A stretch of 56,107 nt of DNA from Candidatus Methylobacter favarea (GCF_902806695.1 NZ_CADCXN010000049.1:1-56107); one strand, 5' to 3'; shown: positions 18,206-27,185, counted from the first letter of the stretch. Notes: generated by a model from the letters alone, not told the origin. Numbers and translations: made by a program.

Positions 18206-20110
18206 TTATTTTTTCAGCAGTTCCTTTACCTTGGCCATAATGCCTGCCGGATCAACGCCCTGGTGCGGGAACTGTTCCCACAGCCCGCCGCAGCCTTCCT
18301 GGTAAGTACCCAGATGGGCATATTTCGGAGTAAGACCTCGTTCCAGCAGCAGTGAGCCAAAGCGGCTTCCCAACCCCGTTTTACGGTTGAAGGATTCCAC
18401 TACCAGCACCATCGGCGATTGACCGATTTTAGCCATTATGTCTTCATCGATGGTATTCAGGGTCGGTTTGTTGATCAGGCCGACATCGATGCCTTCCTGC
18501 TTCAGACGTTCTACTGCATCCAGGGAACGGTACAAGGCTTCGCCGAAACTGACGATATAGCCTTGAGACCCTTCACGGATGATTTCGTCCTTGCCGGAGA
18601 CAAATTTATAGCTGCCGCCGAAAAACTCCTGGCCGTCGCTGTCCAGAATGTTCGGCACTTTGGAACGGGTGGAGAACACAAAGCGCAGGCCAGGATCAAA
18701 GAAAATGGTTTCGAGACAGGCTTTCATTTGCAGCGGATCGGCGGGAAAATACAGATGGGTCGCATACGCATCACTGAGCCCATTGTCGGCAAACATATTG
18801 TTCAGGCCGAAGTGACAGGTATTATCAGCCATGTCGTCAATTCCCGAATGGGAGAAGTGGCAGAGAACATTGGAGTTATTCAGCCGAGCCATGGTGATTT
18901 CTGAAATGCACATTTCCAGGAAAGCGCTGAAGGTGCCGAAAATGCCCTGCTTGCCCTTTTCCATGCCGAAACCGGCAGCGGCCGAGAAGTTGCCGCGCTC
19001 CATGATGCCGGAAGAAATAAATACTTCAGGGTGGGCATCATGAATTTTCTTCAAGCCGCAGGAGCCTTCCAGATCGCTGTCGATCACGCGCACCTTTTCA
19101 ATCCGCTCGGCTTCGCTCATGCGGCCCAGAATCGCGACTGCGGCATCGCCAAAAACGTTGCGGTTGGCATCCCACTTGTCGCTGGAGCCAAGAAAGGTAT
19201 AGTCCTGTTTGGGCGCTTTAATGCCTTTAAGATAATCGGCGGCCGACGGTTGGCCACGCGACTCCAGATATTCTATCGCTAGCTTCACTGAAATAACGTC
19301 ATGGCCGTGCGTGGAACCTTCCAGGCCTGCAATTCCCGGGCACATGGGCCGGTGATTAATCAGGGCGATTGGCCCGCTAGTGTTTACTGCAGCATAGATG
19401 CGTTGATACAGGTCATCGATATCCTCGCCATTACCTTCCATAACCTGCAAACCATGACCTGCCAGTGTTTTAGCGACGCTGCAGCCCGGCAGATAATGTG
19501 ACGGGTGGCCGGCGATAGTCACATCGTTATCGTCAATAATCAGCTTGATATTCAGGCTTTGCGCAACAGCCAAGCGTGCGGCTTCGGCATCGTCTCCTTC
19601 TTGCTGGGAACCGTCGGAACCCAGGCAGAACAAAGTCTTGCCGGGATTAGCCATGGCCACACCGTTGACATACGGCCATATGTGGCCCAAGCGTCCCGAA
19701 CTGAATTTCACGCCGGGCGTAAGCCCCAGCTCAGGGTGTCCCGGCAGATGAGAATGGGCTTCGCGGTAATGCATGAGCTGTTCTGCTGGCAAATCGCCGT
19801 TCAGGGTAGCCATCAGATACTGGGTAGCAACCCGGTGTCCGGCTTCATCAAAGAACACCGGCACGAATTTACCGGCTGCTCCGCGAAACAGGGCGTCCAG
19901 GATCATTACTTCAGGCACGGTGTCATAAGGTCCGCCGGTATGTCCGCCTACGCCTCTGGCCGCCCCCGTGGCGGTAAAAAATACGATGGCATCGCGGCAC
20001 AGTTGAATATTGGCTTTAAGGCCGGCTTTTTGCTCAGCATTAAGGGTGGGACTGGCAGGATCCAGATGTATGCGCTGATAAGCGCCAAGATCGATTGGAA
20101 AATTAGACAT
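18206..20110 (-). CDS. transketolase-family TPP enzyme
   Basis: 634 residues. The TPP-binding segment GSDGSQQEGDDAEAARLA followed by LIIDDNDVTIAGHPSHY (about 163-205) fits the GDG-x(25-30)-N motif. The N-terminus contains ATGAARGVGGHTGGPYDTVP and the GLTPGVKFSSGRLGHIWP region corresponds to the sugar-phosphate channel; a pyrimidine-binding domain (about 340-500) includes SSGIMERGNFSAAAGFGMEKGKQ (shown in part) and a C-terminal domain follows. It diverges from textbook TktA in spacing and motifs, so sugar-phosphate exchange in the RuMP or pentose cycle is likely but the exact substrate is not established. It is monocistronic, with a hairpin downstream. Confidence 0.8.
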   Translation of the reverse strand: MSNFPIDLGAYQRIHLDPASPTLNAEQKAGLKANIQLCRDAIVFFTATGAARGVGGHTGGPYDTVPEVMILDALFRGAAGKFVPVFFDEAGHRVATQYLMATLNGDLPAEQLMHYREAHSHLPGHPELGLTPGVKFSSGRLGHIWPYVNGVAMANPGKTLFCLGSDGSQQEGDDAEAARLAVAQSLNIKLIIDDNDVTIAGHPSHYLPGCSVAKTLAGHGLQVMEGNGEDIDDLYQRIYAAVNTSGPIALINHRPMCPGIAGLEGSTHGHDVISVKLAIEYLESRGQPSAADYLKGIKAPKQDYTFLGSSDKWDANRNVFGDAAVAILGRMSEAERIEKVRVIDSDLEGSCGLKKIHDAHPEVFISSGIMERGNFSAAAGFGMEKGKQGIFGTFSAFLEMCISEITMARLNNSNVLCHFSHSGIDDMADNTCHFGLNNMFADNGLSDAYATHLYFPADPLQMKACLETIFFDPGLRFVFSTRSKVPNILDSDGQEFFGGSYKFVSGKDEIIREGSQGYIVSFGEALYRSLDAVERLKQEGIDVGLINKPTLNTIDEDIMAKIGQSPMVLVVESFNRKTGLGSRFGSLLLERGLTPKYAHLGTYQEGCGGLWEQFPHQGVDPAGIMAKVKELLKK

Positions 20111-20408
20111 AGTTAATTTCTCGTAATTAATGATTATTTTAGGCTTGGTAGTTAGGCCCGTATTCTCTACATAGATAAATGAGCCGGAAAAAGGGCCCTT
20201 TATATACCTGGGTTAGCCGCCTTGCCTCGTATTGCTCCTAGGTTGAATATTAGAGCATTATTTTTTTGGGAAAGGAATTCAATACACTTTTCAATCAGGT
20301 AATAGCTATTTTTATAATTGAAAAGCACAAATCATTTTAATCATTATAAAAGCAATATGTAAGAGGACAGACAAATGAAGCCATAAAAGACAACTCCTAA
20401 GCCTTGTT
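20111..20408. promoter_or_regulatory. intergenic region upstream of the transketolase gene with inverted repeat
   Basis: About 300 bases with no gene. CTTTTCAAT (20287-20295) and ATTGAAAAG (20317-20325) are a perfect 9-bp inverted repeat separated by 21 bases. It could be a regulator-binding site for the minus-strand transketolase gene or the terminator of the minus-strand ASCH gene. The region is AT-rich; no sigma-70 promoter was clear. Confidence 0.35.
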
Positions 20409-20744
20409 TTAAGTGTCCTTCCTGGCTTCAAAAGTATGCACCCATACCAGGCTGTCAGGATTCCAGGTCATACCAGGATGCATTCTTAAAATCATACTCC
20501 GGTAACTTTCAAGAGCGGGATATCCTTCCGCTCTGGCGTGCTCGTCGGTGAGATCGCCCAAACGCTGGCGCTCCAAACGGGTAACAATAAAAGTAATGTC
20601 TTCCAGAGCAAAGGTTTCTCCAGGCCAGGCATATACTCCATCACGGCGCTGCTGGGTTTTAAGCCCGGCTTTTGCCGCCGCCACAAGTTTTGGATGCGTT
20701 ACCAGCCGTTCTATCGAACAGGTTTTCTCGGGATAGGTCTCCAT
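20409..20744 (-). CDS. ASCH-domain protein
   Basis: 111 residues from ATG 20744 (METYPEKTCSIERLV), chosen over an upstream TTG that would add 5 residues. The sequence includes KAGLKTQQRRDGVYAWPGE and DLTDEHARAEGYPALESYR, the E-G-Y and loop pattern of ASCH (PUA-like) domains that bind RNA or modified bases. Its role is unknown. It ends about 400 bases from the transketolase gene and is a single gene, with a decayed region upstream. Confidence 0.75.
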   Translation of the reverse strand: METYPEKTCSIERLVTHPKLVAAAKAGLKTQQRRDGVYAWPGETFALEDITFIVTRLERQRLGDLTDEHARAEGYPALESYRSMILRMHPGMTWNPDSLVWVHTFEARKDT

Positions 20745-20941
20745 GACTGATTTTCTCAAAATAGATTTAAAATTCTATTGTACCAGCTTGAAACCTTCCT
20801 GCTAAAGAATGCGAGCTATATTAGGTTATGGATGATAACGCGATTACCGGCTATTTGCTTTCTTTACACTGGAATAGTCTAACGTTCAATGGATAGCTAT
20901 TCATACACCAGTGAGTTACCGCTTCATAACTTAATCCGTCC

Positions 20942-21916
20942 ATGACCATAAAATCAGGCCCTCCAATAAAAGACAGCCGTTTCATACTTCTAATAAGCTA
21001 TAGCTTGCTGATGGGTTTAGGCGCGAGCGGGATATTTATGGATGGTACTGTGATGGAGTCGCGTCTGTCGATTGACCCTATACAAAAAAAGATTCTGCGA
21101 ATGGCTTTTAAAACCACCTACCTATTACTTGGTAATCTGGGCATTCAGTTCATTCTCGCCGACGGAGCCGCCAGGGTATTCGGCATAGAATGCCTCGAGG
21201 GCGGGCAATTAAGAGCGCCCGAATCCTCAGCTGCGACACGCTAGTGCTGGCGGTCGGCATACGCCTTAATATAGAGATTGCCAGGCAGGCGGGGTTAAAT
21301 ACCAGCCGCGGAATTTTAAGGCATAACTTACAACATTGGGGCGCCGGGGCTTGAGCAGACCATGGTCATGGCTGACAATTTGACGGCCGCAACAACAACT
21401 ATTCGGGCTCCATTGTTGAAACCCGATCCAAAATGCCGGATTATCCGGTTTTCACTGTGGGCCAAGTCGCTTAAAATGAGACGGGGAGTCCTCTTGAGGA
21501 ATATTATTATAAAAATTCGGCAAATTATGTTTACCGCAAGCCGGTAGTGAATGGGCATCGCCTGACCGTCAGTATGGCGCTGGTCGAATGCAGCGAATTA
21601 AGCAGAATCAGAACGGCTATTGAATGACAATGGCGACTTGGACCCCAGCAGCTTGAAAGATTAAGCCGTACCGGTTAGCTTGGCGCAGATAAGGATGCCT
21701 CTTAAGTGGTTTTCCGGCCTGAAAGCGCCATCGTTTGTAATTGCAGCCGGATTACCCAGGGGAAGTTAAGCAATGCCATTAGCCAGGGCGGCAACGGTAT
21801 GCGATTCGTGCCAATCCTTGATAGAGGAACTGCATGGAAGCCGAATCAAACCAGTTCGCGCCTGTAAAGTGCTGGGTTTTGCATATTTACGTCCTTTTCA
21901 GGCGACTCCTATTTAA
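20942..21916 (+). pseudogene. decayed NirB-like flavoprotein (nitrite reductase type)
   Basis: A broken coding trail in three frames. The opening frame (20942-21243) gives IQFILADGAARVFGIECLEGG. The next frame (about 21229-21353) gives LVLAVGIRLNIEIARQAGLN followed by TSRGIL, the conserved end of the NAD(P)H/FAD domain. Later fragments read YSGSIVETRSKMPDYPVF and, at 21725-21850, IVCNCSRITQGKLSNAIS then, after a frame change, ATVCDSCQSLIEELHG: the CxC...CxxC ligands of a BFD-like [2Fe-2S] domain. This order (FAD domain then BFD-like) is that of NAD(P)H nitrite reductases. Frameshifts, internal stops and missing segments make it non-functional. Confidence 0.7.
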
Positions 21917-22090
21917 TAGCGCGAGCCAGTGTTTACTGGCAAATCGGCGCCTTCGAATGGTTTGTTGATGAATTATGACAGAATCATCTTATAAACAGAT
22001 CAGCGGATACAGTTTGCCAGCTTGCTCTAATTTTCATCCCCACAAGGCCTTGTATGAAGATTTGCTGTCCAGTTAAGAGGGGACAACTTC

Positions 22091-22357
22091 ATGTCATTAA
22101 CTCAACAGCAAATTTATTTAGTATAGAAATCATGGGAAAAAGTTGTATCCGTATCAGCTACGGCGGCTGAATTATTTTATGGCCAATTGGTTGAACTTGC
22201 CCCGGAAGTCAAGCCCTTGTTCAAGGAGGATATGAAAATCCGGGGCAATAAAATGATGAGCATGCTCAACACTGTTGACAGATCATTAAATAATATAGAA
22301 GCTATTATGCCGATCGTTGAAGAAAGCGGCCGCCGCCATGAAAGCTGCTTAAGTTGA
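22091..22357 (+). pseudogene. truncated bacterial globin pseudogene
   Basis: From ATG 22091 the frame reads MSLTQQQIYLV, then TAG at 22124-22126, then KSWEKVVSVSATAAELFYGQ and LVELAPEVKPLFKEDMK to a TGA at 22355. The sequence is typical of single-domain bacterial haemoglobins and flavohaemoglobin heads (the W-x-K/Q-V start and FYGQLVELAP block). About 88 codons remain of an expected 135-145; the proximal-histidine region is lost. It lies just after the NirB-like remnant, suggesting a decayed nitrite/NO-response cluster. Confidence 0.85.
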
Positions 22358-22367
22358 CTATATCTTA

Positions 22368-22387
22368 AAGGCCGGGTCCCCGGCCTT
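22368..22387 (+). terminator. GC-rich hairpin after the globin remnant
   Basis: AAGGCCGGG and CCCGGCCTT pair perfectly around a 2-base gap (a 4-base loop if the inner pairs open), 10 bases after the globin stop. The following GTTGTAATTG is only mildly T-rich. It is probably the old terminator of the lost gene. The next 280 bases up to apaH hold no recognisable gene. Confidence 0.55.
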
Positions 22388-22664
22388 GTTGTAATTGTGA
22401 TTATAAAGCCGTTAACCCGCCCTGATCGTTATCGCTTTTAAGATAGGCATTAACTTCCAGGCAGATTAAGGGTTTTATCGAAGGCAGGAACTGTTATCGG
22501 CAAGGTAATACGGCAGTGGTACTCCTCATCGCCGCAAAATTTTCAGCGAGATGCCACAAGCACCCAAAGATGAGGCCTATTTCAAGGTCTTCAACAGCTT
22601 GTGTATTTTCAGAGTTTGATTTTTCCAGGTTATAACCGAAACAGTGTAAAGTCCGGCTGACCCG

Positions 22665-23477
22665 TTATTTAGCGCCGGGGCAGGCAATGCTGAATCGCTG
22701 CATCGGCTTATCCACTTTCAATGCGGTCAGTTGCCCGCCCCAATAACAACCGGTATCAATGGCATAACAATTCGGACCCTCGTAATAGCCTAATGTAGAC
22801 CAGTGGCCGAAAATAATGCGCATATCGGCGTTTTTGCGTTTCGGCACTTCAAACCAGGGTAAAAGATTTTTGGGCTGAGAACCTAAAGGACCGCTTTGGC
22901 TAAAGTTCAGCCGGCCGTTGGCTTCGCAGTAGCGCATGCGAGTGAAGCAATTGATAATAAAACGTAATTTAGCCATACCTTTCAGGCTGGATGACCACAA
23001 ATTTGGTTTATCGCCGTATAGTTGTTTCAACAGAGCCGCATAGTCCGGGCCTTGCAGGGCCTGTTCGGCAAGCAAAGCCATTTTTTGAGTCTTTTGAAAA
23101 GTCCATTGCGGCGGCAGACCTGCATGAAGCAGACAAAATTCATCGTTATAATGAAATAACGGTCGGTGCCGCAGCCAGGTTATCAGCTCGTCCCGGTCAG
23201 GGGCTTCAAGTACCTGAATAAGCGTGTCTTTCTTATTGGCTAATTTTGGCGAGCAGGACGCAACGAGCAAATGCAGATCATGATTGCCGAGCACGGCTAC
23301 GGCCGAATCGCCCAGCGATTTAACAAAACGCAATGTCTCCAGTGACTTGGGCCCACGATTAACCAGATCGCCTGCAAACCAGAGCTGGTCTTTAGCGGGA
23401 TCAAATGGAATACTATCAAGGAGCCGTAACAACTCATCAAAGCAGCCCTGTATATCGCCAATAGCATAAATCGCCAT
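22665..23477 (-). CDS. apaH: diadenosine tetraphosphatase (symmetrical)
   Basis: 270 residues, normal length. The metallophosphoesterase motifs are intact: AIYAIGDIQGCFDEL (GDxxG), FAGDLVNRGPKSLE (GDxxxRG), VAVLGNHDLHLL (GNHD) and the later HAGLPP and FGHWST. It hydrolyses Ap4A and related dinucleotides, and could decap Np4-capped RNAs as the E. coli enzyme does. It follows apaG with a 4-base gap on the minus strand, the standard pair. Confidence 0.97.
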   Translation of the reverse strand: MAIYAIGDIQGCFDELLRLLDSIPFDPAKDQLWFAGDLVNRGPKSLETLRFVKSLGDSAVAVLGNHDLHLLVASCSPKLANKKDTLIQVLEAPDRDELITWLRHRPLFHYNDEFCLLHAGLPPQWTFQKTQKMALLAEQALQGPDYAALLKQLYGDKPNLWSSSLKGMAKLRFIINCFTRMRYCEANGRLNFSQSGPLGSQPKNLLPWFEVPKRKNADMRIIFGHWSTLGYYEGPNCYAIDTGCYWGGQLTALKVDKPMQRFSIACPGAK

Positions 23478-23481
23478 CTAA

Positions 23482-23859
23482 CTAATGCAGAACTCTGGGA
23501 ATGGATAAGGTAAATTTGGGAATGTTGGCGCTGAAATTATTGCCATCATCCGAACGCATGGTATATTCACCCTGCATCGTGCCTACCGGCGTCTCGATCA
23601 TGGCGCCGCTGGTATAGCGAAATGACTCGCCGGGCTTAAGATAGGGATGCTCGCCAATAACACCATCGCCCCTGACTTCCTGAATCTTGCCATTGGAATC
23701 GGTAATCAGCCAATGACGGTCTAGCAGCTTTGCCGGGACTGCGCCTGCATTGGTAATAGTAATCGTATAAGCGAAGACATAGCGATCCTTATCCGGAGCA
23801 GATTGCACTTCTACGAAATGGGGTGTCGCTTCTACTAATATTTTATTTTTTTCGTTCAT
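23482..23859 (-). CDS. apaG: ApaG (Co2+/Mg2+ efflux-associated) protein
   Basis: 125 residues from ATG 23859 (MNEKNKILVEATPHF), which fits the family length; an upstream in-frame start would add 24 unlikely residues. The conserved core is YAYT-like: FAYTITITNAGAVPAKLLDRHWLITDSNGK (partly quoted), VRGDGVIGEHPYLKPGES and GTMQGEYTM. The fold is an immunoglobulin-like beta sandwich; the biochemical role is unclear. It is coupled to apaH. Confidence 0.93.
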   Translation of the reverse strand: MNEKNKILVEATPHFVEVQSAPDKDRYVFAYTITITNAGAVPAKLLDRHWLITDSNGKIQEVRGDGVIGEHPYLKPGESFRYTSGAMIETPVGTMQGEYTMRSDDGNNFSANIPKFTLSIPRVLH

Positions 23860-23929
23860 TATTACATCATATAGACTTTTGGTGATTATTTCATCGTAAC
23901 TTATCAATAAACGCAAGCAAGTATTAATC

Positions 23930-24442
23930 ATGAATTACCTGGGGTGCTTTTTTATCTTATTCATTGCCTTATCGCAAACGGCTTATTCTGAAGACGGCAA
24001 GGATCTGGTGGCAGCGGCTATGGCCGGCAAAGTTCAAAGAATAGAATCTTTACTGGCGCAGGGAGTTGATGTCAACAGTAAAACAGCCAGTGGCCGCAGC
24101 GCCCTTATGGGCGCGAGTTTTAACGGCAACTTGCGCAGCGTCAAAGCTTTGCTGGCCTACGGCGCGGATGTGAATCTGGCCGATAACACCGGCACTACAG
24201 CATTAATGGATGCGCTGGTATCAGGAAATGAAGAGCTGGTGAATTTATTGATTATGGCCGGGGCGGATGTCAATGCCGCCGATAAACAGAATGTAACCGT
24301 CATGGCCAGGGCAAAAAAAACAGCGCACGGGCCGGTCATTAAAATTCTCGAAAAGGCCGGAGCCCAGGAAGCAGTCCAGGTTCCGATAGAAGAAGCGCCG
24401 CCTAATAAAATTGCCGGAGAAAAGCCGGCTGAAGAGAAATAA
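23930..24442 (+). CDS. periplasmic ankyrin-repeat protein
   Basis: 170 residues. A signal peptide (NYLGCFFILFIALSQTAYS, cleavage about residue 20) precedes three to four ankyrin repeats: AAAMAGKVQRIESLLAQGVD, GASFNGNLRSVKALLAYGAD, and DALVSGNEELVNLLIMAGAD, each followed by the VN-x-A turn. The C-terminal tail (after 145) is Glu/Pro/Lys-rich. Ankyrin proteins of this size often act as partners of catalases or toxins in the periplasm, but no such gene is adjacent. It is transcribed divergently from apaG and lies 30 bases before mpl. Confidence 0.8.
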   Translation: MNYLGCFFILFIALSQTAYSEDGKDLVAAAMAGKVQRIESLLAQGVDVNSKTASGRSALMGASFNGNLRSVKALLAYGADVNLADNTGTTALMDALVSGNEELVNLLIMAGADVNAADKQNVTVMARAKKTAHGPVIKILEKAGAQEAVQVPIEEAPPNKIAGEKPAEEK

Positions 24443-24472
24443 TTTACTTACAAAAACTATCAGGACAAGACA

Positions 24473-25825
24473 TTGCATATTCACATCTTAGGCATTTGCG
24501 GAACATTTATGGGCGGACTTGCAGTGATTGCAAGGCAGCTGGGCTATCAGGTCAGCGGCTCCGATCAAAATGTTTATCCGCCCATGAGCACTCAACTTGC
24601 AGAACAGGGCATTCAGTTGATGGAAGGCTATAAAGCTGAGAACCTTGATGGGAATCCCGATCTGGTGATTATCGGCAACGCCCTATCGCGCGGCAATCCG
24701 GAAGTTGAAGCGGTGCTTAACAAGAGTCTGAAATACGTATCGGGGCCGCAATGGCTGGCAGAGCATGTATTACAGGATAAATGGGTGCTGGCGGTGGCCG
24801 GAACGCACGGCAAAACCACGACCTCCAGCATGCTGAGCTGGATACTTGAGCATCAGGGCTTAAAGCCGGGGTTTTTAATCGGCGGCATTCCGTTGAACTT
24901 CGGCATTTCCGCGCGCCTGGGCGAGTCGGAATTTTTTGTTATTGAAGCCGATGAGTACGATTCGGCTTTTTTCGATAAGCGCTCAAAGTTTGTCCATTAT
25001 CGTCCCCGAACGGCCATACTGAATAATCTTGAGTTTGATCATGCCGATATTTTTCCCGATCTGGACGCCATTAAAAAGCAGTTTCATCATCTGATCAGAA
25101 CGGTTCCTGGCCAAGGCTTGATTATCAATCCCGAGAATGACGCCAATATAAACGAGGTATTGGCAATGGGCTGCTGGACGCCGGTTGAAAAAACGTCCAT
25201 TGCTTCGGATGCGCGCTGGAATGCTGAACTGATTAATATCGACGGCAGCCAATTCTCGGTAATGATGGACGCCAAAGCCCAGGAAATAGTCGATTGGCCG
25301 CTGACAGGCAAGCACAATGTCTACAATGCCTTGTCCGCCATCGCTGCGGCAAACCATATCGGCATTAGGCCGGCGAACGCCATAGCGGCGCTAAGGCAAT
25401 TTAAAAACGTCAAACGGCGCATGGAAGTCATTGCTGTTATTAATGGCGTAACCTTATACGATGACTTCGCCCATCATCCGACCGCCATAGAAACCACCTT
25501 GGATGGCCTGCGCAAACAGGTGGGAAGAGAACGCATTATCGCCATTGTAGAGCCGCGCTCAAACACCATGCGCATGGGCGTCCATACCGAAACGCTGGCC
25601 AAATCCCTGGCTAATGCCGATCTTGCCATCATTTATCAGCCCCAAAGCATGGGCTGGGATTTAAGCCGTCTAAAAAAATACGCGGCAAATATAGAAATCT
25701 GCCAGTCGCTCGACGACATTATCGCTAAACTCAAATTAGAAGCCCCTTATGGCGGCCACTTTGTACTCATGAGCAATGGCAGTTTCGGGGGAATATACCA
25801 GCGCTTGCAGGACGCATTAGGTTAA
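24473..25825 (+). CDS. mpl: UDP-N-acetylmuramate:L-Ala-gamma-D-Glu-meso-DAP ligase
   Basis: 450 residues from TTG 24473. The Mur ligase signature is intact: N-terminal MHIHILGICGTFMGGLAVIA, ATP-binding VAGTHGKTTTSSMLSWIL (about 112), EADEYDSAFFDKRSKFVHY and LYDDFAHHPTAIETTL. The protein recycles murein tripeptide by joining it to UDP-MurNAc. A TTG start is unusual but the sequence lines up with Mpl's first residues. It follows the ankyrin gene by 30 bases; the functional link is unclear. Confidence 0.95.
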   Translation: MHIHILGICGTFMGGLAVIARQLGYQVSGSDQNVYPPMSTQLAEQGIQLMEGYKAENLDGNPDLVIIGNALSRGNPEVEAVLNKSLKYVSGPQWLAEHVLQDKWVLAVAGTHGKTTTSSMLSWILEHQGLKPGFLIGGIPLNFGISARLGESEFFVIEADEYDSAFFDKRSKFVHYRPRTAILNNLEFDHADIFPDLDAIKKQFHHLIRTVPGQGLIINPENDANINEVLAMGCWTPVEKTSIASDARWNAELINIDGSQFSVMMDAKAQEIVDWPLTGKHNVYNALSAIAAANHIGIRPANAIAALRQFKNVKRRMEVIAVINGVTLYDDFAHHPTAIETTLDGLRKQVGRERIIAIVEPRSNTMRMGVHTETLAKSLANADLAIIYQPQSMGWDLSRLKKYAANIEICQSLDDIIAKLKLEAPYGGHFVLMSNGSFGGIYQRLQDALG

Positions 25826-25860
25826 TCTGACTGCAAACTCATATCCGTATAATCCTGCTT

Positions 25861-26016
25861 AAACTTATATCAAAAGATGAGTTGAAAAGTAAGATCGAAA
25901 AGTTTATTCGTTACGTTAATGAAACGATGGCTAAACCTTTTCGCTGGACTTATCAGGCAAAACCCCTTGCTCAACAGGATCACTATTTACGCTTTAGTGA
26001 ATTAGTTGCCAGATAG
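25861..26016 (+). pseudogene. IS630-family transposase C-terminal remnant
   Basis: A 51-codon open tail (KLISKDELKSKIEKFIRYVN, then ETMAKPFRWTYQAKPL) ends at TAG 26014. The pattern K-x-I-x-x-FI-x-YN-x-T-x-A-KPF-x-WTY is the conserved end of IS630-group transposases. No start, catalytic DDE part or terminal repeat is present nearby, so it is a dead scrap left after mpl. Confidence 0.8.
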
Positions 26017-26133
26017 TTTTCGGAATGGATTGATGAAGAAGGGTATGAATGTTTAAAGTAATAATTAACTTCAAAAGAAATCAAACGGCAGGATGATTTG
26101 GAAGTAAGAGTAATTTCCAGCACTGGCGGGGTA

Positions 26134-26180
26134 AAGGCAAACTCTATCAGGAAGCCGAAAGTCCTGATAGAGTTTGCCTT
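26134..26180. repeat. perfect 19-bp inverted repeat
   Basis: AAGGCAAACTCTATCAGGA (26134-26152) and its exact complement (26162-26180) are separated by 9 bases (agccgaaag). It lies 10 bases from the stop of the minus-strand SmbP-like gene, so it may act as its terminator, but there is no T-run. The high perfection could also indicate the end of a small mobile element linked to the IS630 scrap. Confidence 0.75.
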
Positions 26181-26189
26181 GCAATGATA

Positions 26190-26582
26190 TTACAAGAGTC
26201 CTTTCATATCATTGTAACTTTTCTTTGCCTCTCTTAATTCCTGTTCAGCTTCTTGTATAGCGCCTTCTTTGGCATGCCCGCGCGCTGCTTTCAATTTGTT
26301 ATTAGCTCTTTGCTTGGCCATATCCACTTTATCATTAGCGTTTAACTCCTTGCCTGCATCAATCGCCTCTTTTATAAGAGAGGCAACTGTGGCAGGATCT
26401 GAGCCAGTAGTGATGGCATCAAGGGCTTTTTGTATTTTAGCCATTGCAAGGTCAATGGCGTCCCCAGGGGAATACACAATTCTGCCCTCGCCGGGTTCAG
26501 CCAAAACCGACGTTGAAACAGCACTCATGGAAATGGAAGCTGCGATAAATGCAGAGAGTAAGATTTTTTTCAAGATTTTCAT
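26190..26582 (-). CDS. SmbP-like small periplasmic protein, copy 1
   Basis: 130 residues. A signal peptide (KKILLSAFIAASISMSAVST, cleavage near SVLA-EP, about residue 28) precedes a four-helix-like, charged domain with few aromatic residues (AIDLAMAKIQKALDAITTG, then AKQRANNKLKAARGHAKEG and AEQELREAKKSYNDM). The overall design resembles SmbP, a small copper-binding periplasmic protein of Nitrosomonas, though here histidines are scarce, so metal binding is uncertain. A paralogue lies 216 bases upstream. A perfect inverted repeat follows. Confidence 0.6.
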   Translation of the reverse strand: MKILKKILLSAFIAASISMSAVSTSVLAEPGEGRIVYSPGDAIDLAMAKIQKALDAITTGSDPATVASLIKEAIDAGKELNANDKVDMAKQRANNKLKAARGHAKEGAIQEAEQELREAKKSYNDMKGLL

Positions 26583-26798
26583 ATTCTATTAATCCTCAAG
26601 TTATTTTTTTAATAATAGATTTAAAGTTGATGAGCCAAGCATTAATTATGTAACTTCTAATTTCCAGCACATTTTAAAAGATTTCATATTTATGAATAAT
26701 GCTATATAGATCGGCCTGGAGTAAATCCGGAAAGTTTTAAGAAATCAGATTCAGATTCAATATCGTATTAATTAATTGAATCTGGGCTGACATGCCCG

Positions 26799-27185
26799 CT
26801 AGTGTTTGGAGTCATATATTGCTTTAATTTCTTGATAAGCAGCTAAAGCCTCTCTTAATTTTGCTTCTCCGTTTTTTAAATCATCTTTTGTATACGCATC
26901 GCGAGCAGCTCTCAATATATTATTTGCTCTTTCACGCTGACGCTCGGTTCGTTCGTAACGAAACTCTTTTTGTATTTGGCGAGCTTCATTAATTACTTTT
27001 ATGATCTCTGCCTTGTCACTGCCTTTTTCGGCCAAGCTAACCGCTTCCTGTATTTTGGCAACGGCGTTTTCACTGGCTTCGGTAACTTTTGCCTCGCCCG
27101 TAGCTGCAGCATAAGCTACCGATGAAACTGCGCCAATAAATGCCGCTATCATAAATGAAATGACTGTTTTTCTTAATATTCTCAT
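26799..27185 (-). CDS. SmbP-like small periplasmic protein, copy 2
   Basis: 128 residues with the same layout as its neighbour: signal peptide (MRILRKTVISFMIAAFIGAV, cleavage near AYA-A) and a helical domain containing AVAKIQEAVSLAEKGSDKAE, RANNILRAARDAYTKDDL and AKLREALAAYQEIKAIY. The RANNxLRAAR block is shared with the copy at 26190-26582 (RANNKLKAARGHA). Tandem duplication of secreted helical proteins suggests a dosage or specialised role; copper or other metal binding is inference. Each gene is separated by about 200 bases, so they may have separate promoters. Confidence 0.6.
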   Translation of the reverse strand: MRILRKTVISFMIAAFIGAVSSVAYAAATGEAKVTEASENAVAKIQEAVSLAEKGSDKAEIIKVINEARQIQKEFRYERTERQRERANNILRAARDAYTKDDLKNGEAKLREALAAYQEIKAIYDSKH

